From: Acinetobacter soli | Lineage (GTDB): Bacteria > Pseudomonadota > Gammaproteobacteria > Pseudomonadales > Moraxellaceae | Reading direction: 5' to 3' | DNA: 64,000 bases | NCBI RefSeq assembly: GCF_000760595.1 | Contig: NZ_BBNM01000002.1 | Span: 310,001-374,000 of the forward strand | Part shown: positions 19,725 through 26,241 of the stretch, in pieces | Layout of the letters: every line of letters starts with the position of its first letter | Numbering within the stretch: the first letter of the stretch is position 1 | Translations under genes and position numbers: made by a program | The notes under the pieces: model-generated | Database searches by the model: none | The model's input: the letters and a program-made list of their open reading frames with translations, nothing else | Told to the model about the DNA's origin: nothing

Positions 19725-20753
19725 TTAAACAGCAGCACAATTTTTTTCAGCGTAAGTCTTTTTATCCGAATGACCTGTTTCTGTGTAAGTTGCAGCCCAT
19801 TGCGTCAAAATATCTTGGTACGGTTTGATGAAGTGTTCTTCTGTCCACTTGCCTTGTTTGATTGCCAACTGACTACGCTCTTCGCGGTCATACACAATGC
19901 GTGTCAATGAGAAATCTTGGTGCTTTAAGCTTGGTTGATAAATTTTTCCAGCGGCTGAGTTGGCATTGTAAATTTCTGGACGATAAATCTTCTGGAAACT
20001 TTCCATGGTGCTGATGGTCGCAATCAGCTCAAGATCGGTATAATCACGCAGCAAGTCACCTTGGAAATAAAATGCCAGTGGTGCCACGCTATTTTTTGGC
20101 ATGAAATAACGGACTTTTAGACCCATTTTGGCAAAATATTCATCGGTCAATGAATAAGCTTCTTGTTGATATTCCACACCGAGTACAGGATGCTCATTGG
20201 TTGTACGGTGATAAGTCTTGGTGTTCGATACGCTTAAACAAATTACAGGCTGCTTGGCAAAGTTCTGCTTGTAGGCTGCTGAGTTGACGAACGACTTAAA
20301 GATTTTACCGTGTAAATCGCCATAGTTTTCTGGAATGCTGAACTTTGCCTGATTTTTATTATGTTCCAAGAGCAAAACGCTAAAATCGTAATCCCGAACA
20401 TACGAAGAAAAATTATTGCCCACAATACCATCTATACGCTGATTGGTTTGATAATCGATGATTGTGGTTTTTAAAATTTCAATCGTTGGAAATGTTTCAC
20501 CGTTGCCTTCAACATCAATCCCGACCGAAATAATATCGAGTTCTAAGGCGTAACGATCACCATTTGGATTATCCCACTGGGCAAGATCATTGAAACGATT
20601 ATTGATCATCGTCAATGTATTACGCAGATTCTCTTCACGAGCTTCGCCTCTGGCTAAATTCGCAAAATTAGTTGTAATGCGCGTATTGTCGGCTGGACGA
20701 TAATTTTCGTCAAAACGAATACTCTTAATCGAAAATTCAAACGCTTTACTCAT
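19725..20753 (-). CDS. mesX: DUF1852 protein, MesD partner (MesX)
   Basis: A 342-residue cytoplasmic protein of the DUF1852 family, beginning MSKAFEFSIKSIRFDENYRP. The family is known only as the partner required by MesD in aerobic bacteria, where it is thought to help supply the methyl group. It has no signal peptide or membrane segment. I see no cofactor motif that I can name. The start at 20753 has AGGGG about 10 nt upstream. It is the first gene of the mesX-mesD-flavin reductase run. Confidence 0.88.
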   Translation of the reverse strand: MSKAFEFSIKSIRFDENYRPADNTRITTNFANLARGEAREENLRNTLTMINNRFNDLAQWDNPNGDRYALELDIISVGIDVEGNGETFPTIEILKTTIIDYQTNQRIDGIVGNNFSSYVRDYDFSVLLLEHNKNQAKFSIPENYGDLHGKIFKSFVNSAAYKQNFAKQPVICLSVSNTKTYHRTTNEHPVLGVEYQQEAYSLTDEYFAKMGLKVRYFMPKNSVAPLAFYFQGDLLRDYTDLELIATISTMESFQKIYRPEIYNANSAAGKIYQPSLKHQDFSLTRIVYDREERSQLAIKQGKWTEEHFIKPYQDILTQWAATYTETGHSDKKTYAEKNCAAV

Positions 20754-20897
20754 GGTGATCTGCCCCTATTCTCTATGCAGACAGTTATACCCGAAGCCTT
20801 AGATGAATAAAAATGATTTAGTTTCACAGCAAACTGAGTAAAATTCATGTTTAACCCAATAGCCCCATAAATAAAGGCATTCAGCGATTGGCTAAAA

Positions 20898-20913
20898 TGA
20901 ATCTAAGGATTCA
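20898..20913. promoter_or_regulatory. Inverted repeat upstream of mesX
   Basis: TGAATC (20898-20903) and GATTCA (20908-20913) separated by 4 bp, about 145 bp before mesX. It resembles a regulator half-site pair, but the spacing is not that of the MetR consensus TGAA-N5-TTCA. Function is unknown. Confidence 0.3.
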
Positions 20914-20991
20914 ATGGACGTTTTTAATGGTGATTTATTCTGCAATCTTGATATTAATGACATTTCAGCGCACGCGATGGAATCGCAAATA

Positions 20992-21019
20992 AAAAAAGGA
21001 AGCCGATGCTTCCTTTTTT
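20992..21019 (-). terminator. Intrinsic terminator of pyrE
   Basis: Arms GGAAGC (20998-21003) and GCTTCC (21008-21013) with loop CGAT, flanked by A6 and T6 so that the stem extends to 12 bp. It lies 12 nt past the pyrE stop codon. Confidence 0.92.
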
Positions 21020-21031
21020 GATTACTCAATA

Positions 21032-21682
21032 TTAAATGCCGTATTTCAAACGGTAATCTTCCATTTTGGCTAACGCTTGAGTTTCACCTTTGGCTTCAAG
21101 ATAATTCATTAAATCTTTCATGGTGATCAAGGCATGAACCGGGATCTCAAGCTCTTTTTGAACTTCCTGAATGGCAGATAATTGGCCCTGACCACGCTCT
21201 TGACGATCGAGTGCCACCAGCACGCCTGCAATGGTTGCCCCTGCATTTTTTAAAATGGTGACCACTTCACGAATGGCCGTGCCTGCGGTAATTACATCAT
21301 CGATAATCCAGACCTTTTTACCTTCAACCGCAGCGCCGACCAGCACACCACCTTCACCATGATCTTTGGCTTCTTTACGGTTAAAGCCCCACGGCACACT
21401 TTTACCATGCACTTGCGATAATGCCACCGCTGTTGCGGCAACAAACGGAATACCTTTATAGGCAGGGCCAAAAATGACATCGACATGCTGACATTGCATC
21501 AATTGATCGGCATAGCCTTGCGCCAGTAGCGACAATGCTTCACCATCGTTTAACAAACCTGCGTTAAAAAAATACGGACTGACACGTCCTGATTTTAAGG
21601 TAAACTCACCAAATTTAAGCACACCGCGTGATAACGCGAGTTCGATAAAGGCTTGCGGGTTAAAAGACGATGGCGTTGTCAT
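21032..21682 (-). CDS. pyrE: Orotate phosphoribosyltransferase
   Basis: This enzyme joins orotate and PRPP to make OMP in pyrimidine synthesis. It has 216 residues from the ATG at 21682 ([20 protein letters not shown]), with GGAG 6 nt upstream. A longer frame from 21775 would overlap the crc start region by about 55 nt and is not needed. The PRPP-binding motif [14 protein letters not shown] and the [10 protein letters not shown] loop are present. It is divergent from crc, the same arrangement as in Pseudomonas. Confidence 0.97.
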   Translation of the reverse strand: MTTPSSFNPQAFIELALSRGVLKFGEFTLKSGRVSPYFFNAGLLNDGEALSLLAQGYADQLMQCQHVDVIFGPAYKGIPFVAATAVALSQVHGKSVPWGFNRKEAKDHGEGGVLVGAAVEGKKVWIIDDVITAGTAIREVVTILKNAGATIAGVLVALDRQERGQGQLSAIQEVQKELEIPVHALITMKDLMNYLEAKGETQALAKMEDYRLKYGI

Positions 21683-21720
21683 AGGTGCTCCAGATTCATC
21701 AATTGAGGTCAAACTTGCGC

Positions 21721-22542
21721 ATGATACCAAAGGATCAGTATCCAAGTGATGTAAAAATTCTACGAGTCGTTTCAATCAACGTAAATGGCTTACGTGCATC
21801 GGTCACTAAAGGCCTACTCGAATGGTTAGAAAAGTCCGAGGCAGACGTGGTATGTATGCAAGAAAGCCGCATCACGCATGCCCAATGGACCGACAAATTT
21901 AAACCCGAAGGCTGGTATACGCACCTGTTTCCTGCCGAACGTGCAGGCTATGCAGGTACCGCAATTTATAGCCGTATTCCCTTTCGCGCTGTTCAGGACG
22001 GTTTGGGCTTTGAACTGGCTGATTCTCAAGGTCGCTTTATTGCTGCCGAGTTTGATTTGGGCCTCGAACAGCCAGCCTATGTATGCTCCTTGTATCTTCC
22101 TTCTGGATCTTCTGGCGATGAAGCACAGGCGCGTAAAGATGTGTTTTTAGAGCAATACGCCCAGATCTTAAAGCAATGGCGCGATGAAAATAAATCGATC
22201 ATCGTATGTGGTGATTACAACATCGTGCACAAGCGTATCGATATTAAAAACTGGTCGGGCAATCAAAAGTCGTCGGGCTGTTTACCGCACGAACGTGCAT
22301 GGCTCGATCATATTTATGATGAACTCGGTTATGTCGATACTTTTCGTGAGGTTCGCCCTGAAGCAGAGCTGTACTCGTGGTGGTCAAACCGTGGTCAGGC
22401 GCGTGCTAAAAATGTAGGGTGGCGAATTGACTATCATGCGTGTTCCCCAGACTGGAAATCCCGTACCGTCAATGCTTGGGTATATAAAGATGAATGGTTT
22501 AGCGACCATGCACCGGTCATTGTGGATTATAAAATTAGCTAA
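21721..22542 (+). CDS. crc: Crc / exonuclease III family protein
   Basis: A 273-residue member of the ExoIII/APE superfamily next to pyrE, the position of crc in pseudomonads and Acinetobacter. Crc in A. baylyi takes part in carbon catabolite control. Here every nuclease active-site residue known from ExoIII is present: N20, E48, Y125, D165 and N167 (GDYN), D237 (RIDY), D262 and H263 (SDHAP). P. aeruginosa Crc, by contrast, has lost several of these. The protein may therefore be a genuine nuclease, a regulator, or both. I chose the ATG at 21721 by family start; its Shine-Dalgarno (GAGG) is 12 nt away, so the start is moderately sure. Confidence 0.85.
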   Translation: MIPKDQYPSDVKILRVVSINVNGLRASVTKGLLEWLEKSEADVVCMQESRITHAQWTDKFKPEGWYTHLFPAERAGYAGTAIYSRIPFRAVQDGLGFELADSQGRFIAAEFDLGLEQPAYVCSLYLPSGSSGDEAQARKDVFLEQYAQILKQWRDENKSIIVCGDYNIVHKRIDIKNWSGNQKSSGCLPHERAWLDHIYDELGYVDTFREVRPEAELYSWWSNRGQARAKNVGWRIDYHACSPDWKSRTVNAWVYKDEWFSDHAPVIVDYKIS

Positions 22543-22545
22543 TTT

Positions 22546-22563
22546 AGTGTACATATGTACACT
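22546..22563. promoter_or_regulatory. 18-bp perfect palindrome upstream of the small RNA
   Basis: AGTGTACATATGTACACT reads the same on both strands. It starts 3 nt after the crc stop and is centred about 90 bp upstream of the predicted RNA start. No U-run follows, so it is not a terminator. The distance is like that of activator sites upstream of rsmY/rsmZ genes, but the sequence does not fit the GacA consensus TGTAAG-N6-CTTACA. Confidence 0.5.
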
Positions 22564-22644
22564 GAATAAACGTCAAAAACCTACATTTGTTGTGGAAATT
22601 TAGTATTTTTATTTCATAGGTTTAAGCGCATTATACACACACGG

Positions 22645-22780
22645 CACAGGGACATGTCAGGATGACAAAGGGATAGGACGCCGTAGGACGAATACGATAA
22701 CCGGATGGTTATTTCAAGGATGTGACATTGGACGTTGAAATGAGACCCGCATGATCAGGATGATTAAATGCGGGTTTTCT
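22645..22780 (+). ncRNA. Candidate CsrA/RsmA-sequestering small RNA (Rsm/CsrB-like)
   Basis: No protein is coded in 22543-22997, but 22645-22780 holds nine GGA triplets (22650, 22660, 22671, 22676, 22686, 22703, 22718, 22730, 22758). Several sit exactly in hairpin loops: TGTCA-GGA-TGACA at 22655-22667; a 6-bp stem ATAACC/GGTTAT closing loop GGAT at 22697-22712; and ATCA-GGA-TGAT at 22754-22764. The last is inside the terminator loop (stem ACCCGCAT 22745-22752 with ATGCGGGT 22768-22775, then TTTT). AAGGATGT at 22716 matches the known CsrA core motif. A -10-like TATACA is at 22632-22637 with a poor -35, which suggests activator dependence. Multiple GGA loops in a 120-140 nt RNA define the RsmX/Y/Z and CsrB class, which titrates the translational repressor CsrA. 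The start is approximate. It is not CrcZ-like, as there are no A-rich repeats. Confidence 0.75.
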
Positions 22781-22997
22781 CTATTTAAATATCCAATTTT
22801 ATTTTTATATCTTCATACTTCTTTTAAATCTATTTAAACACTGTCATGTGTCAATCTTATGACATTTTCAAACTTTCATCTGCATCTTGTTTGTCTGTAT
22901 TTCTGCAAAGGTTATTCCACGTGATTACAGATTGGCGTTGCACTGGTGCTTTTTAAGATTTTTAGATAGGCTTAAGCGCTTGTGATGAGAAAAGTTG

Positions 22998-23354
22998 ATG
23001 ATCATGCTGGAAATTTACGGAATTAAAAATTGTAGTTCAATGAAAAAAGCGTTTGATGCACTCGATGCCAACGGCTTGCGTTACACATTTCACGATTATA
23101 AAAAGCAAGGTATTGATGCCGAAACCCTCGGTGTGTGGCTAGAAAACATCGGCCCAGAGCTTCTAGTGAATAAAAAAGGCACCACATGGCGCAAACTCAG
23201 CCCAGAACAACAACAAGCAGCACTTTCTGATACTGCCACACTGATTCAAACTCTGATTGAGCAGCCAAGTATCATTAAACGTCCGGTTCTCAAAACAGAT
23301 TCTGGTTTTGTCGTTGGCTTCGATGCCGATACATATGCGGCATTAAAGGGCTAA
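22998..23354 (+). CDS. ArsC/Spx-family small reductase (YffB-like)
   Basis: A 118-residue thioredoxin-fold protein of the ArsC/Spx/YffB family. It begins near MLEIYGIKNCSSMKKAFDAL, with a single N-terminal Cys (NCSSMKKA) as in YffB; then HDYKKQGID, NKKGTTWRKL and the cis-proline region IKRPVL. The substrate is unknown; the family includes arsenate reductases and glutathione-linked enzymes. I chose the ATG at 22998 because GAGA is 7 nt upstream; an ATG at 23004 is also possible. It follows the small-RNA candidate with about 200 bp of AT-rich sequence between. Confidence 0.82.
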   Translation: MIMLEIYGIKNCSSMKKAFDALDANGLRYTFHDYKKQGIDAETLGVWLENIGPELLVNKKGTTWRKLSPEQQQAALSDTATLIQTLIEQPSIIKRPVLKTDSGFVVGFDADTYAALKG

Positions 23355-23367
23355 ACCGTTCAAAGCA

Positions 23368-23394
23368 AACAGCCGAATGACTCATTCGGCTGTT
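23368..23394. terminator. Hairpin between convergent genes
   Basis: Arms AACAGCCGAATG (23368-23379) and CATTCGGCTGTT (23383-23394), a perfect 12-bp stem with a 3-nt loop. T-runs on either side are short, so it is a moderate two-way terminator for the ArsC-like and DUF2147 genes. Confidence 0.65.
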
Positions 23395-23419
23395 AATACA
23401 AATTTATGACTTCATATAC

Positions 23420-23857
23420 TTAGCTTACACGAACCCATGTCTGGTTACGCCCAAGTGCAGAAATACCGATGTAGCCACGTAAGTTCAGCTTTTTCCCGCC
23501 TTCGGCAATCTCACCTTTGAGTCGGTAAGTTTTACCAGTTTTTGGGTCCATGATATTCCCACCGTCATAACTGGTGCCGCCAGTATTCTTCAGGTTGTGA
23601 ACAATGGTCACGCCTTTAAGCGGTTTATTTTTGTATGGGCCTTCACACTCAGTACAGCCATTTTCTTGGCCTGGTGTAAGCACATTCTGGATGGTACCCG
23701 ATAAGGTGCCATTTTTTTGCTCGGTAAATTTGACAATCGCTTTGGGTTGGTTGGTTTTATCATCAATGGTTTTCCATACCGTACCATTGAGCGGATCAGC
23801 CGCATTTGCCAAAACCGTTGCGCCTAACAATCCTAATGCCAATGCTATTTTTTTCAT
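23420..23857 (-). CDS. Secreted DUF2147 protein
   Basis: A 145-residue protein with a Sec signal peptide (MKKIALALGLLGATVLANA, cut before ADPL). The remainder has the DUF2147 pattern: GTVWKTIDDKT near the N-terminus, two Cys in NGCTECEGPYKN that could form a disulfide, GGNIMDPKTGKTY and the end LNLRGYIG-LGR-QTW. It is a small beta-rich periplasmic or outer-membrane-associated family of unknown function, common in Acinetobacter. The start at 23857 is well placed for the signal peptide. Confidence 0.82.
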   Translation of the reverse strand: MKKIALALGLLGATVLANAADPLNGTVWKTIDDKTNQPKAIVKFTEQKNGTLSGTIQNVLTPGQENGCTECEGPYKNKPLKGVTIVHNLKNTGGTSYDGGNIMDPKTGKTYRLKGEIAEGGKKLNLRGYIGISALGRNQTWVRVS

Positions 23858-24030
23858 TTTTGTCCAATATCCTTGTAGTCTTAACCGACAGTTATAGTAT
23901 TAAAAACTCACAACAATAATGCAATTTTTGTATGTGACTATTTAGTGTAGCCTTGTTAATCGCAGGGGAAAAAACATATACATTGCGAATAAACTGTAAA
24001 AATCTGCAACACCACTATAGGTTGTAAATT

Positions 24031-24927
24031 ATGTGGAAACAATATTTTACCGAAACAATTTTAAAAACCACGATACGAACACCAAGCCGTTTTAGCTTGC
24101 CACCCACAACGCTGCGAATTGCACTTGAGCAAATGTGCCGGATTTTTCCCGTGAATAAAACCGTGACCGTGCGTTCAGTGCGCTTGGCGGGCGTTCGTGC
24201 CGAGGAAATCAAACCGCAATCATCTTCGACACAGCTTATTTTTCATATTCACGGCGGTGCCTTTTTTCTGGGAAGCTTAAATACCCACCGTGCCTTTATG
24301 ACCGATCTGGCAGCGCGCACCCAGATGCAAATTCTGCATGTCGATTATCCACTTTCTCCAGAGGCGCGTTTTCCAGAAGCATTAGATGCTTTATACGATA
24401 TTTACCATATCTTGCTCGATCAAGGTGTTTTGGCCAAAGATATCATCTTGTCTGGCGATTCTTGTGGTGCAAATCTGGCGCTCGCTCTGGCGCTGCGTTT
24501 AAAAGATAATCAGGATCCTTTACCAAGTGGCCTGATTTTAATGTCACCATTTTTAGATCTGACATTGAGTAGTGAATCACTGCGCCTAAATAAAAAGCAC
24601 GATGCCTTACTCTCAATTGAAGCACTTGAAGCTGGCATTGAATACTATATTGGCTCACGTGTAGCACGTGATGATCCGCGCGTTTCGCCGCTTTTTGCAG
24701 ATCTGTCAGGTTTGCCACCAACCTTGGTTCAGGTGGGGTCAAAAGAAATCTTGCTTGATGATGCCAAGCGCTTTCGCGATTATGCAAAAGCTGCGCATGT
24801 AAAAGTTGATTTCAAACTCTATACCGGCATGTGGCATAACTTCCATATGTTTAATGCATGGTTTGATGATGCCAAACAGGCTATTTCAGATCTTGCCGTA
24901 TTTGCTCATCAACTTGATCGTGATTAA
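24031..24927 (+). CDS. Alpha/beta hydrolase of the HSL esterase family
   Basis: A 298-residue carboxylesterase-like protein. It carries the oxyanion-hole motif HGGAFFLG at residues 74-81 and the nucleophile motif GDSCG with Ser144, typical of the hormone-sensitive-lipase family (PF07859). The Asp and His of the triad probably lie in DDAKRF and in GMWHNFHMF near the C-terminus. It has no signal peptide, so it is probably cytoplasmic. The substrate cannot be told from sequence. AGG lies 9 nt before the ATG. Confidence 0.87.
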   Translation: MWKQYFTETILKTTIRTPSRFSLPPTTLRIALEQMCRIFPVNKTVTVRSVRLAGVRAEEIKPQSSSTQLIFHIHGGAFFLGSLNTHRAFMTDLAARTQMQILHVDYPLSPEARFPEALDALYDIYHILLDQGVLAKDIILSGDSCGANLALALALRLKDNQDPLPSGLILMSPFLDLTLSSESLRLNKKHDALLSIEALEAGIEYYIGSRVARDDPRVSPLFADLSGLPPTLVQVGSKEILLDDAKRFRDYAKAAHVKVDFKLYTGMWHNFHMFNAWFDDAKQAISDLAVFAHQLDRD

Positions 24928-25044
24928 ATGCAAGCTGGCATTTTGCCAGCGGCATTTCAAAAATAATAAGAAGAAATATCTGATACATCATAATAAATGC
25001 TATCTTAAATTCTGAAATCTAATAGAAGTCATGGATAATTTGGC

Positions 25045-26235
25045 ATGACAAAAACAAATTCTAGACTTTGGTCTTTCATTTTTAGCATGTATATGAAGAA
25101 TCCTATTATTAATTGGACGGTTCTTGAAAAATGCAAACTCATCATCCTGCTGTCATCTGGCATGATTTTGAGCTGGATTATCTGGAAGCTTTTTGTACTG
25201 CTACATCCAGAGCTATGGAAATATGTAAATATTAGATTAATCAAAATTGACATGTGGGTCTGCAGCCTCACATTGACTCTTTTAATTTTCTTGATGTATC
25301 TGTGTCATTATCATGCACATAGAATCTGGATCCAGAAAGTTATTCCTATTGTCACTATTTATCTGTTTGCGCTGATCCTATACCATGGGAGCTATATGAC
25401 GGGTTCTTTAAGCCCCGCCACCGCAGTAGGGTATATCAGTACAGTGGTCATTGGTTTAATTTTATTTGACCGCTGGCTCATTTATATTACCTTGATTCCA
25501 GCGACCTTATTACTGCTCATAACTGGCTATCTAAGCCTGAAGCAATACATTCCCTATGCACCAGTTTTTAATATCGCTGCCCTAAAACCATCACCTGCAC
25601 AGCATAACTTTTGGGTGGGTAGTATGGTGTTTTTTTCAGTGCCTATCCTGATTGGCTTTTTTGGTTTATTTGAAATTTTACTTTCTCAATGGCGCGAGCG
25701 TGAATATGAAATCAAGCGTCTCAGTCAACTAGATTTTCTGACCAATCTTTTAAATCGTCGTAGCATTAACGAGGCGCTCAATACATTACAGCATGATCAC
25801 ACCCCCCAAAGCTATGCCATTATTTTGCTGGATGTCGATCACTTTAAGCGTATTAATGATCAGTATGGACATCACACTGGTGATCAAGTGCTCATTGCAA
25901 TCGCTGAATGCCTGCGCCAACACTCACGCCAGCAAGACAAAATTGGACGCTTTGGTGGCGAGGAATTTATTGTACTGTTGCCGCAAACCTCGCTTCGCGC
26001 AGCACGACAGGTTGCAGAGCGTTATAGACTCGCACTAGAAACGCTGATCATTTCGCCCTCTAAACATCTGCATATTCAGGTCAGTGCCAGCTTTGGTGTC
26101 GCAAGTTGCAACGAGGCTGAGGATAGCTCGCAAATTTTAACTCAAGCCGATCAGGCGCTTTATTTGGCCAAAGCCTGTGGTCGAAATCAAGTCAAAAGCT
26201 ACACGGGGGATATCCAGCAATTTGCACATCATTGA
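25045..26235 (+). CDS. Membrane-bound diguanylate cyclase
   Basis: A 396-residue protein with about six transmembrane segments (roughly residues 30-215) followed by a GGDEF domain. The active-site loop is GGEEF at residues 304-308, a catalytically competent variant, and an RQQD inhibitory-site motif is at 295-298, five residues before it, so product feedback by c-di-GMP is expected. The N-terminal region shows no sensor domain I can name. It would make c-di-GMP from two GTP at the inner membrane. The gene stands alone, ending six bases short of convergent dsbD. Confidence 0.9.
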   Translation: MTKTNSRLWSFIFSMYMKNPIINWTVLEKCKLIILLSSGMILSWIIWKLFVLLHPELWKYVNIRLIKIDMWVCSLTLTLLIFLMYLCHYHAHRIWIQKVIPIVTIYLFALILYHGSYMTGSLSPATAVGYISTVVIGLILFDRWLIYITLIPATLLLLITGYLSLKQYIPYAPVFNIAALKPSPAQHNFWVGSMVFFSVPILIGFFGLFEILLSQWREREYEIKRLSQLDFLTNLLNRRSINEALNTLQHDHTPQSYAIILLDVDHFKRINDQYGHHTGDQVLIAIAECLRQHSRQQDKIGRFGGEEFIVLLPQTSLRAARQVAERYRLALETLIISPSKHLHIQVSASFGVASCNEAEDSSQILTQADQALYLAKACGRNQVKSYTGDIQQFAHH

Positions 26236-26241
26236 TGTGTA

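Noticed and set aside
20898-20913. Inverted repeat read as a MetR box
   Set aside because: MetR sites are TGAA-N5-TTCA; here the spacing between TGAA and TTCA is 8.
21683-21775. 31-residue N-terminal extension of pyrE overlapping crc
   Set aside because: The ATG at 21682 has a good GGAG site and the usual enzyme length; the extension has no homology I recognise.
22546-22563. Palindrome read as the GacA upstream activating sequence
   Set aside because: The GacA consensus is TGTAAG-N6-CTTACA; this dyad has TGTACA directly abutting and the wrong centre.
22645-22780. Small RNA read as a CrcZ-type Hfq decoy because it neighbours crc
   Set aside because: It lacks the repeated A-rich CA motifs of CrcZ/CrcY and instead has GGA hairpin loops.
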